This document shows, piece by piece, positions 15,989 through 23,767 of a DNA stretch of 47,636 nt. Location of the stretch: assembly GCA_015066975.1 (NCBI GenBank), contig SVNI01000008.1, positions 1 to 47,636 on the forward strand. Direction: 5' to 3'. A model generated the notes under the pieces. That model was not told the origin of the DNA, ran no database searches, and worked only from the letters and a program-made list of their open reading frames with translations. Position 1 is the stretch's first letter. Each line of letters starts with the position of its first letter. The translations under genes and the position numbers were made by a program. The DNA comes from Ruminococcus sp. (lineage in GTDB: Bacteria; Bacillota; Clostridia; Oscillospirales; Ruminococcaceae).

Positions 15989-16945
15989 ATGTATGAAGGA
16001 TTTTGTCATTCCGTCATTGGCGCAAGCCACGTAGCGAAAGGTACAGTCTGCCAGGACTTTTCTAATTTTCAGTCAACCGAATCCTATTCGATTGCTGTTG
16101 TAGCAGATGGTCACGGCAGCAAAAAACATTTCAGAAGCGATGTCGGCTCACGACTCGCAGTCAGAGCAACTCTGCGTACTGTGCGTAATTTCTACAGAGA
16201 CCCGGAGGAGTTTGAAGAAAGCTTTATGGAGAACCCCAAGGATGTTATCCGCAAGATTGAAAAGCAGATTATTTCCAGATGGAACCGTGAAGTTTCAAAG
16301 CATTACCGTAAAAATCCTGTTACTGATGAGGAACGTGCGCCGTTCACGGATGAACAGCTTGAAGCTATCAAGATGGAGTCTATCTATGGTACAACGCTGA
16401 TTGCAGTTGTCATGGGCAAGGACTATGTTTTTGGTATGCAGATTGGCGACGGAAGCCTTGTCGTTCTGGATGAAGACGGAGAATCAGAAATGCCGATTGT
16501 AGATGATGAATCTGCACCGGCCAACATGACCGCATCTATGAGCAACTCGAACGCAATTGACATGTTTAACTGTTTCTACATGATGGAAATTCCGATGGCG
16601 GTATTTGTCTCGACTGACGGATTATTCACATCATTCCGGAGCAGTGAAGATTTTCTGGACTATCATACTATTATTGCCAGTCATCTGGAGCATATGCCCG
16701 ATTTTGACAAGATAGTAGTCCGTAATCTGACAAAGCGTACTAATTTCGGCACACAGGATGATATTTCACTGTCTTGTATTTTCGACAAACAACTTGTTAA
16801 GGATGGTGCAGAAGCCCTCAAGAGACAAGTAGAGAAGAACAAGGCGCGTGCAGAAATGCGCAAGGCAGAGCAACAAGCAAAGCTTGCAAAGCAGAGACTG
16901 AAGAACAAGCTTCGCCGGAATCCGAATCTGGCTGTTGAAGAATAA
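15989..16945 (+). CDS. PP2C-family protein phosphatase
   Basis: This 318-residue cytosolic, metal-dependent Ser/Thr phosphatase shows VVADGHGSKKHFRSDVGSRLA (metal Asp and Gly), YGTTLIAVVMG, QIGDGSLVV, VFVSTDGLFTSF and TQDDISLSCIF (metal Asp pair). The C-terminal 50 residues form a basic Lys/Arg/Ala-rich helix. ATG 15989 has AGGAGG 8 bases upstream; the longer GTG start overlaps that site. Following the kinase and VWA genes, it completes the triad and is expected to reverse the kinase's phosphorylation. The next gene begins 31 bases later. Confidence 0.93.
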   Translation: MYEGFCHSVIGASHVAKGTVCQDFSNFQSTESYSIAVVADGHGSKKHFRSDVGSRLAVRATLRTVRNFYRDPEEFEESFMENPKDVIRKIEKQIISRWNREVSKHYRKNPVTDEERAPFTDEQLEAIKMESIYGTTLIAVVMGKDYVFGMQIGDGSLVVLDEDGESEMPIVDDESAPANMTASMSNSNAIDMFNCFYMMEIPMAVFVSTDGLFTSFRSSEDFLDYHTIIASHLEHMPDFDKIVVRNLTKRTNFGTQDDISLSCIFDKQLVKDGAEALKRQVEKNKARAEMRKAEQQAKLAKQRLKNKLRRNPNLAVEE

Positions 16946-16976
16946 CTGAGTTCCGCTCAAAATTGAGGATATTACT

Positions 16977-17900
16977 ATGAAAGAGAATCAAGAGAAGAAT
17001 AAGGGAACACATATTTTAATTCTGGTTATCTGCATTGCTGTTTATATAGTATTTATGCTTTTGACAGGACCTATTCAAATTCCTCAGCTCAGCCTGTTTA
17101 ATGGTGTATTTGCACAGATTAACGTACTGATGGCTATCATCATGGTAGTGTCAAATCGCAAGCGCGGTTTTATCTCTGCCGTTTCGCTGAATGCAATTTC
17201 CTGTGTCCTGACACTGATGCGCTATCTTCAGGAGGTTGAATCAAGAGCACTGCCGGGGGTCTTTGTTCCGATAGTCTCTATTGTTTCCCTGTCCATCATT
17301 TATGGAAATCTGTACCAGAACCAAGCGATGCAGGAAGAACTGAATGAACAGTATGAAAAAATCATGGATTCCAACAGAATCATGCAGGAAAAAGACGACG
17401 CACTGAAAATGCTTGCATACAGTGACCGTCTGACCGGAATGCAGAATATGCAGTACTTCCGTGAACAAATGGAAGAAGCTGTGAAACTGGAAATGCCTTT
17501 CACTATGATTTATATTGATATCGATAACTTCAAGGGTATCAACGATACATTTGGCCCAAAAACTGGTGATACTGCACTGATTGCCTATGCAGAACGCCTT
17601 TCCAGCTACTGTGGCCGCAAATATATCTGTGCCAGAACCAATGGTGACGAATTCGGTGTTATTTTAACAGGAGAACAGACTGAAGCTGATGTTCTGAATA
17701 TTATTGAACAGCTCCGCCGTCTATTTGGTGAGCAAATCACTGTACAGGGGGCAAAGCTTTCTGTTACTGCCAGCTACGGTATTGTTTCCCATCCGCGTGA
17801 TGGCAGAAATGATGAAACACTTCTGGACAGTGCCATTATGGCAGTATACAATGCCAAGGCAAACGGCAAAGACAGAGCCTGCTTTTTCAGCCAGGGTTAA
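16977..17900 (+). CDS. GGDEF membrane protein, paralogue 1 of 7 (NGDEF)
   Basis: The protein has 307 residues. Four predicted transmembrane helices (about residues 12-30, 42-60, 65-83 and 93-110) form a small N-terminal membrane module. A coiled coil (about 115-140, EQYEKIMDSNRIMQEKDD) leads into a GGDEF domain (about 145-305). The domain has SDRLTGMQN, YIDIDNFKGINDTFGPKTGD and the signature RTNGDEFGV. The first Gly is Asn, but the D-E-F part and the metal Asp are intact, so diguanylate-cyclase or related activity is plausible. No RxxD inhibitory site precedes the motif. The His usual after the YG of the family is Pro here, a change shared by all seven paralogues. Confidence 0.9.
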   Translation: MKENQEKNKGTHILILVICIAVYIVFMLLTGPIQIPQLSLFNGVFAQINVLMAIIMVVSNRKRGFISAVSLNAISCVLTLMRYLQEVESRALPGVFVPIVSIVSLSIIYGNLYQNQAMQEELNEQYEKIMDSNRIMQEKDDALKMLAYSDRLTGMQNMQYFREQMEEAVKLEMPFTMIYIDIDNFKGINDTFGPKTGDTALIAYAERLSSYCGRKYICARTNGDEFGVILTGEQTEADVLNIIEQLRRLFGEQITVQGAKLSVTASYGIVSHPRDGRNDETLLDSAIMAVYNAKANGKDRACFFSQG

Positions 17901-17940
17901 GCCGTTCTGCAACATCCGCAAACACATGGTTTTTATTTTT

Positions 17941-17974
17941 CGCAGTGTCCGGCTGTTTTATGCCGGATACTGCG
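17941..17974 (+). other. strong intra-operon hairpin
   Basis: CGCAGTGTCCGGC/GCCGGATACTGCG forms a 13-bp stem with one G-U pair and an 8-base loop, in the 105-base gap between GGDEF paralogues 1 and 2. It lacks a following T-run, so it may be a stability, processing or attenuation element that sets the ratio of triad to GGDEF expression. Confidence 0.6.
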
Positions 17975-18005
17975 TTACAGGATATTTACGGGAGGAGAGA
18001 TACAA

Positions 18006-18989
18006 TTGCATCAGGAGAAAAATAACGTGCGGAACATTGCTGTTTTAGTAATTGGAATTATTCTGTATGTATTAATTATTATACTTCAGGGTCCGCTAAG
18101 AGAAGTTATATCAAGTTTTATAGGTGTACTGACCGGACTGCAAGTTCTCATTGCAACCATGATTGTCATTACTAATTATAAGAGAGGCTTTATTGTTTCA
18201 GTGGTTTTATGCGTTCTCAGCATGATGGGTGCAGTGATTGCCCTGTTGCGGTCACATTCCATCGGGTCGCTTCCGGGCATACTTTTACCGATTATCACCA
18301 TTATCACGACTGCAATTATACTGGCATACATGAATCTCAGCAAAGCACAGGCAGCAGAACTTTCTGAGCAGTATGAAAAAATCATGGATTCCAACAGAAT
18401 CATGCACGAACAAGAAGAAGCCCTTCGTATGCTGGCTTACACTGACCGTATGACGGGAATAAAGAATATCCAGTATTTCCTGGAAAAGATAGACGAACTT
18501 ATCAAAGAAAACGCTAAATTCATGGTTATCTATATTGATATCGACAATTTCAAGGGAATCAATGATTCATTCGGCCCCAGAACCGGTGATGCCGCTCTTT
18601 CTACTTACGCAAAGCGTTTTTCTGATTTTTGCGGAAACAAGTACATCTATGCAAGAACGACTGGTGATGAATTTGCTTTTATTCTGACAGGAGAACAGGC
18701 AGAAACAGAAACTCTCAGCATTATTGAAAACCTCCGCAAGCTGTTCAATGAGCCGTTTACAGTACAGGGTACACAGATTTCTACTACTGCAAGCTATGGC
18801 ATTGCAACTTATCCTCTTGACGGCAGAACTTCGGAAATTTTGATAGACAGTGCCATTATGGCAGTTTACAATGCCAAAGCCAATGGCAAGGACAGACCTT
18901 ACTTCTTCTCTAAAATTACAGCAAATCAGTCTGTTTATGTCAATCGGTCTGTATATATTCCTGAATCACGCTATTATCCTACAGAGTAA
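18006..18989 (+). CDS. GGDEF membrane protein, paralogue 2 of 7 (TGDEF)
   Basis: The protein has 327 residues and the same architecture as the preceding gene: four N-terminal helices, a coiled coil (SEQYEKIMDSNRIMHEQEE) and a GGDEF domain. The start codon is TTG with a strong GGGAGGAG site 8 bases upstream. Key motifs are TDRMTGIKN, YIDIDNFKGINDSFGPRTGD and the signature RTTGDEFAF, so the catalytic DEF is intact with Thr for the first Gly. It has a unique 25-residue polar tail (SVYVNRSVYIPESRYY) not found in the other copies. A 105-base gap with a strong hairpin separates it from paralogue 1. Confidence 0.88.
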   Translation: MHQEKNNVRNIAVLVIGIILYVLIIILQGPLREVISSFIGVLTGLQVLIATMIVITNYKRGFIVSVVLCVLSMMGAVIALLRSHSIGSLPGILLPIITIITTAIILAYMNLSKAQAAELSEQYEKIMDSNRIMHEQEEALRMLAYTDRMTGIKNIQYFLEKIDELIKENAKFMVIYIDIDNFKGINDSFGPRTGDAALSTYAKRFSDFCGNKYIYARTTGDEFAFILTGEQAETETLSIIENLRKLFNEPFTVQGTQISTTASYGIATYPLDGRTSEILIDSAIMAVYNAKANGKDRPYFFSKITANQSVYVNRSVYIPESRYYPTE

Positions 18990-19058
18990 TAACAGCATTT
19001 CAACAGTTGAGTTTTTTGATGTATTATCAATTATTTCAATGAGAAGAAGGGTTTTATT

Positions 19059-19970
19059 ATGAAAGAGAAGAAAACAGCAACACAAATTGTAATTCTGGTA
19101 ATCGGAATTATTTTGTATCTGATTGTATGGCTGCTTATGGGTCCGATGCTGACAGATGCCATGCGGCCTTATGTTGGTATCGGCTCAGAAATACAGATTG
19201 TCATCTGTACTGTGCTGGTTGTAACAAACCGAAAAGCAGGCTTTATTGCAAGCTGTATTCTGAATGTATTCGGAATCTTTAATGCTTTTCTTGGATACAT
19301 ACACGGCCAAACCTCAGCTATTACAGGCGTAGTCATTGATATTATTGCTGTTGTGACAATGTATATTATTTACTACTTCTTGGAAAGAAGCGAAAATCAG
19401 CGTACAGAACTTTCCAAGCAGTATGAACAGATTATGGATGCCAACCGCAAACTAAGCGAAAAAGATGAAGCACTCCAAACATTTGCTTATACTGATATTC
19501 TGACAGGCATGCACAATCTGCGCTATTTCCGTGAACAGATGGAAGAAGCTATCAGGATTCAGTCCAAATTTTCGCTGATTTATATTGATATTGATAATTT
19601 TAAAGGAGTCAACGATACATTCGGCCCTAAAACCGGAGACTCCGCTTTGGTTGCCTATGCAAAACGCATTTCTGACTACTGCGGAAACAGGTATGTCTGC
19701 GCAAGAACCGCCGGTGACGAATTCGGAATTCTTCTTATTGGAGAATATACGGAAGCAGATATCCTGAACATGATTGAACAGTTCCGCCGTTTATTTGGTG
19801 AACCTATCACTGTACAGGGCGCAAATCTTTCTATGACTGCCAGCTATGGTGTTGCAACGCATCCGCGTGACGGCAGAAATTCCGAAACGCTGCTTGACAG
19901 CATTATTATGGCCACTTATACCGCTAAGGCGAACGGCAAGGACAGACCCTGCTTCTTCAGCCAGGCATAA
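19059..19970 (+). CDS. GGDEF membrane protein, paralogue 3 of 7 (AGDEF)
   Basis: The protein has 303 residues, with four N-terminal membrane helices, a coiled coil (SKQYEQIMDANRKLSEKDE) and a GGDEF domain. Motifs are TDILTGMHN, YIDIDNFKGVNDTFGPKTGD and signature RTAGDEFGI. AGDEF is a substitution tolerated in known active diguanylate cyclases, so this copy is one of the better candidates for activity. It ends with the family's conserved ANGKDRPCFFSQ. It is preceded by a GAAGGG ribosome site and a 69-base gap. Confidence 0.9.
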   Translation: MKEKKTATQIVILVIGIILYLIVWLLMGPMLTDAMRPYVGIGSEIQIVICTVLVVTNRKAGFIASCILNVFGIFNAFLGYIHGQTSAITGVVIDIIAVVTMYIIYYFLERSENQRTELSKQYEQIMDANRKLSEKDEALQTFAYTDILTGMHNLRYFREQMEEAIRIQSKFSLIYIDIDNFKGVNDTFGPKTGDSALVAYAKRISDYCGNRYVCARTAGDEFGILLIGEYTEADILNMIEQFRRLFGEPITVQGANLSMTASYGVATHPRDGRNSETLLDSIIMATYTAKANGKDRPCFFSQA

Positions 19971-20002
19971 GAAATAAAAAATAATTAAGGATTGAGGTTT
20001 TT

Positions 20003-20926
20003 ATGAACAGTAAAGAAAATGAGCAGAAAAATCTGCTGATACTTGTAGTTTGTATTATTATCAACATTCTGACGTATATTCTTGCACGAGGTGTAATAGC
20101 ACCGCAGATTTTCAGACCGTTCTCCGGTGTGCTTGCCCAGATTGGACTTAGCTGTTCCGTGATTGCGGTACTTACCAATAAAAAACGCGGATTCGTTTCA
20201 TTTATGGTTGTGTGGGGCATTGTTATCGGGTCAACACTTATTGGTTTGATAAGTTCTTCATTTAATCTTGCACTTTTGCCCAGTATTGGTCTTGCCGTTT
20301 TATCCATCATTATTGATTATATCATTTATTCCAATATCCTGCAAAGCGATACCATGCAAAAAGAACTGAACGTGCAGAACAGCAAACTGATGGAATCCAA
20401 CAAGCTGATGGAAGAAAAAGACGAATCACTTAGAATTCTTGCTTATAAAGACCAGCTCACAGGCATGAACAACAAGACATATTTCTGTGAACAGATAGAC
20501 GAAGCTATCAAGCAGAAGAAACCGTTCACTGTCGTTTATTCTGACCTGGACAACTTCAAAGGCATCAATGATAGCTTTGGGCCGGAAATCGGTGATTCTG
20601 TTGTTCTTGCTTATGCTGAACGCTTTTCATCATTCTGCGGAAATAAATACCCCTGTGCCAGAACCAGCGGTGACGACTTCGCTCTGCTGATTACTGGTGA
20701 ACATTCTGAATCTGAACTGACGAATATCATAGAACAGCTTCGCAGCACAATGACTTCCCCAATGAACATTCGTGGCAGAGCTCTCGCAATTACTGCCAGT
20801 TATGGTGTTGCTTCCTATTCGAATGCCGGAGGCGACACAGCCACTTTGCTCAATAACGCGATTATTTCAGTATACAGAGCTAAGGCCGGCGGCAAGAACA
20901 GAATCAATTTCTATAGCAATTCATGA
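20003..20926 (+). CDS. GGDEF membrane protein, paralogue 4 of 7 (SGDDF)
   Basis: The protein has 307 residues and the same four-helix/coiled-coil/GGDEF plan. The domain shows KDQLTGMNN, YSDLDNFKGINDSFGPEIGD and signature RTSGDDFAL. Here the Glu of the signature has become Asp (DDF), which shortens a side chain needed for metal binding in canonical cyclases, so activity is uncertain. The C-terminus (KAGGKNRINFYSNS) has diverged from the ANGKDRPCFFSQ ending of its neighbours. A GAGG ribosome site precedes the start, and there are 32 bases between genes. Confidence 0.9.
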   Translation: MNSKENEQKNLLILVVCIIINILTYILARGVIAPQIFRPFSGVLAQIGLSCSVIAVLTNKKRGFVSFMVVWGIVIGSTLIGLISSSFNLALLPSIGLAVLSIIIDYIIYSNILQSDTMQKELNVQNSKLMESNKLMEEKDESLRILAYKDQLTGMNNKTYFCEQIDEAIKQKKPFTVVYSDLDNFKGINDSFGPEIGDSVVLAYAERFSSFCGNKYPCARTSGDDFALLITGEHSESELTNIIEQLRSTMTSPMNIRGRALAITASYGVASYSNAGGDTATLLNNAIISVYRAKAGGKNRINFYSNS

Positions 20927-20957
20927 ACAGAAAAATAAATAAGGACTGAGGTATTTT

Positions 20958-21875
20958 ATGAACACGAAAGAAAATAATCAAAAGAATCTTGTGATTCTTA
21001 TTGTTTGTACAATTGTAAGTGCGATTGGCTTTCTTATGACAGGTCCGTTTTTTACAGACAGTATTAGACCGCTGGCAGGACTGCTTGCGCAGACATCCAT
21101 TCTTGCGATTGTCATTATGGTAATTACCAATAAAAAAAGAGGATTTTATACAGCACTCGGCATCACGGCCATTCTCTTTCTCATGGTACTTTGCATGATA
21201 ATTTTTGCTCATAACATGGCAATTTTTGCAAACCTGATTATAGCAGTTGTTACTTCTATTTTAGTATGCATTCTCTATAATTATCTGAAAAAAAATGATG
21301 ACCTGCATCAGGAACTGAACCAGCAGTATGAACAGCTTATGGATACCAACAGAGAACTGGAAAGAAAAGATACTATGTTAAGAGAACTTGCTTATAAAGA
21401 CCAGTTGACAGGACTGTATAACAAAGCATATTTTTCTGAACAGATGGACGAAGCTATCCGTCAGAATGTGCCTTTTACAGTAATCTATGCTGATATGGAC
21501 AATTTCAAAGTTGTGGATGATACATTTGGACCAGAAGTCGGCGACTCTGTTCTTGTTGCTTATGCGCAAAGATTTTCTGCCTACTGCGGCAAAAGATACA
21601 TCTGTGCAAGAACCAGCGGTGATGATTTCGCCATGCTTCTGACAGGGCAACAGAATCAAGCAGAAATTCTGAATGTTGTGGAACAGCTTCGCCGTACACT
21701 GGGTGAACCACTCAACATACAGGGGCAGGTACTTTCCATTACATCCAGTTATGGCATTGCTTCCTATCCGCAGGACAGCAGAAACGCTGCCAACCTGCTG
21801 AATTGTTCTGTGATGGCTGTTTACCGTGCAAAGGCAAACGGAAAAGACAGGCCGTGTTTCTTCAGCCAGACATAA
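20958..21875 (+). CDS. GGDEF membrane protein, paralogue 5 of 7 (SGDDF)
   Basis: The protein has 305 residues: four N-terminal helices, a coiled coil (NQQYEQLMDTNRELERKDT) and a GGDEF domain with KDQLTGLYN, YADMDNFKVVDDTFGPEVGD and signature RTSGDDFAM. Besides the DDF change, the family Asn in the I/VND segment is Asp. It is closest in sequence to paralogue 4 (shared KDQLTG and SGDDF), which suggests these two arose by a recent duplication. Its start follows a GAGG ribosome site 31 bases after paralogue 4. Confidence 0.9.
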   Translation: MNTKENNQKNLVILIVCTIVSAIGFLMTGPFFTDSIRPLAGLLAQTSILAIVIMVITNKKRGFYTALGITAILFLMVLCMIIFAHNMAIFANLIIAVVTSILVCILYNYLKKNDDLHQELNQQYEQLMDTNRELERKDTMLRELAYKDQLTGLYNKAYFSEQMDEAIRQNVPFTVIYADMDNFKVVDDTFGPEVGDSVLVAYAQRFSAYCGKRYICARTSGDDFAMLLTGQQNQAEILNVVEQLRRTLGEPLNIQGQVLSITSSYGIASYPQDSRNAANLLNCSVMAVYRAKANGKDRPCFFSQT

Positions 21876-21903
21876 GAATAATGATATTGAGGTTGATAGT
21901 AAA

Positions 21904-22800
21904 ATGAAAAATAAAACATTGCAGACTGTAATTTTAGTGATTTGCAGCATATTGTTTGTGGGAGTTTTCGTCATGTCCCTTTCCACAAGCGTTACCATGT
22001 ACAGAGGTTTGATTTCAGAAGTACAGGTTGCTCTTTGTGTTATGATAATTCTTACCAACCCCAACAGAGCAGGCTATATCAGCAGTATCGTTTTGAATGC
22101 CTTTTCACTCATCTATAAACTTGTAGATATGATTCATTCCCACAGAATTTCTATCGGATTTGTAATTTATATCACAACAATTATTTTAATATCTATTCTT
22201 TATTTTTACATGAAAACAAGCCAGAGTCAGCATGACGAACTCCAGCAGCAGTATGAAGAACTGATAACTACCAAACAGATCCTTCAGGAAAAAGATGACA
22301 TATTGAGAACGCTTGCCTATGACGATAAGCAGACAGGGATGCGTAATGCACATTATATGCACCTGAAAATAAATGAAGCCATTCAGGCAGGCAAACCGTT
22401 TCAGATAATTTATTTTGATATTGATAATTTTAAACAGATTGATGATATTCACGGGCCAAAAGCCGGAGACCAGGCGATTATGATTTATGCAGAGCGTCTC
22501 TGTACTGCTTTCCAGAATCGTTATCTCTGTACTCGTATGAAGAGTGATAAATTTGCTGTATTTCTTGACGGCGAACGCTCGGAAGAAGAACTTTCTGCTG
22601 TGATTGAACAGTTCCGTGCTGTCATCAACAAACCTATAGCTCTCCAGATGCAGAGTTATCATTTATCTGCCAGCTATGGTATTGTTTCCTTCCCCCGTGA
22701 CGGTGGTACAGCAGATACACTGCTTAGACATGCCATCATGGCAGTATACAGAGCCAAAGGCAGCGGAAAAAATACTTCCTGTTTCTTCAGTCGTGCGTAA
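21904..22800 (+). CDS. GGDEF-fold membrane protein, paralogue 6 of 7 (signature lost: KSDKF)
   Basis: The protein has 298 residues from ATG 21904, which is preceded by GAGGTTGA. A longer in-frame start at 21826 lies inside the preceding gene. The architecture is the same, but this is the most decayed copy: DDKQTGMRN in place of the D-x-LTG motif, YFDIDNFKQIDDIHGPKAGD, and RMKSDKFAV in place of GGDEF. The signature Gly-Gly and the Glu are both gone, so it should be catalytically dead and is more likely a nucleotide-binding or heterodimer partner. The reading frame is intact and the structural core is kept, which argues for selection rather than a pseudogene. Confidence 0.87.
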   Translation: MKNKTLQTVILVICSILFVGVFVMSLSTSVTMYRGLISEVQVALCVMIILTNPNRAGYISSIVLNAFSLIYKLVDMIHSHRISIGFVIYITTIILISILYFYMKTSQSQHDELQQQYEELITTKQILQEKDDILRTLAYDDKQTGMRNAHYMHLKINEAIQAGKPFQIIYFDIDNFKQIDDIHGPKAGDQAIMIYAERLCTAFQNRYLCTRMKSDKFAVFLDGERSEEELSAVIEQFRAVINKPIALQMQSYHLSASYGIVSFPRDGGTADTLLRHAIMAVYRAKGSGKNTSCFFSRA

Positions 22801-22832
22801 ATAAAATTTAAAATATCGAGGTAATTATTTTT

Positions 22833-23735
22833 ATGAAAGAAAAAAACAAAAGCCTGAATATGCCTGTTCTGGTGATTGGAATCTTAATCTTTCTGGCTTT
22901 AGCTACTGCTATACAGCAGATTCCTCAGAGTGTGCAGGGAATTATCACACAGATAGAAGTAATTGTTGCCACAATTATTGTAATCACAAACAAGAAAATC
23001 GGCATTATTACTGCTATGGTACTTTTTGCTTATGTTATCTTTGGTGCTGCGCTCAGTCTGCAAGCCGGAAATAAAATGGGAATTGTCGCGATACTGACTT
23101 CTGTTGTCACAATTATCATCTTAAACCTTATTTATTTCTTCCTTCACAAAAACGAACAGCAACACGCACAGCTCCTGAAACAATATGAAGAAATGATGGA
23201 TTCCAACCGCCTGATGCAGGAAAAAGACGAGGCCTTGCAGACACTTGCATACCAGGACGAAATGACCGATATGCATAATTTTGTCTATTTCCGTGAACAG
23301 ATTGAAAATGCCATCCGGCAGAATACAGACTTTGCCCTGATTTATATGGATTTAGATAATTTCAAGGCGGTCAATGACAAGTTTGGTCCCGAAGTCGGTG
23401 ACGAGGCTCTGAAAATCTATGCCAGCAGACTCAAAGCCTACTGCGGAACAAAATATCTCTGTGCCAGAACAAGCGGTGATGACTTCGCCCTTTTGCTGAG
23501 CGGAACGCCTGCACAAGCAGAGATTCTGCATTTGGTCGAACAGCTTCGGAAAGTTCTGGGCGAACCTGTTTCAGCACAGGGAGTCAGCAATATCACCACT
23601 ACGGCCAGCTATGGCATTGTGGTATCTCCCCGTGATGGCAAAGACACAGATACTCTGCTTGACAATGCCATCTTTGCGGTTTACAATGCCAAAGCCAACG
23701 GCAAGGACAGACCATGTTTCTTCAGTCAAATTTAA
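22833..23735 (+). CDS. GGDEF membrane protein, paralogue 7 of 7 (SGDDF)
   Basis: The protein has 300 residues: four membrane helices, a coiled coil (LKQYEEMMDSNRLMQEKDE) and a GGDEF domain with QDEMTDMHN (the usual LTG is MTD), YMDLDNFKAVNDKFGPEVGD and signature RTSGDDFAL. It ends with ANGKDRPCFFSQ like copies 1, 3 and 5. A GAGG ribosome site precedes the start, 33 bases after the previous gene. The deaminase-fold gene follows 32 bases later. Confidence 0.9.
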   Translation: MKEKNKSLNMPVLVIGILIFLALATAIQQIPQSVQGIITQIEVIVATIIVITNKKIGIITAMVLFAYVIFGAALSLQAGNKMGIVAILTSVVTIIILNLIYFFLHKNEQQHAQLLKQYEEMMDSNRLMQEKDEALQTLAYQDEMTDMHNFVYFREQIENAIRQNTDFALIYMDLDNFKAVNDKFGPEVGDEALKIYASRLKAYCGTKYLCARTSGDDFALLLSGTPAQAEILHLVEQLRKVLGEPVSAQGVSNITTTASYGIVVSPRDGKDTDTLLDNAIFAVYNAKANGKDRPCFFSQI

Positions 23736-23767
23736 CTCAGCTTTATTAAGGAAAGGCAGGTAATTTT

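Noticed and set aside
15084-16945. Tellurite-resistance (Ter) locus
   Set aside because: Only the VWA/kinase/PP2C triad is present; no TerB, TerC, TerD or TerZ genes are in the window.
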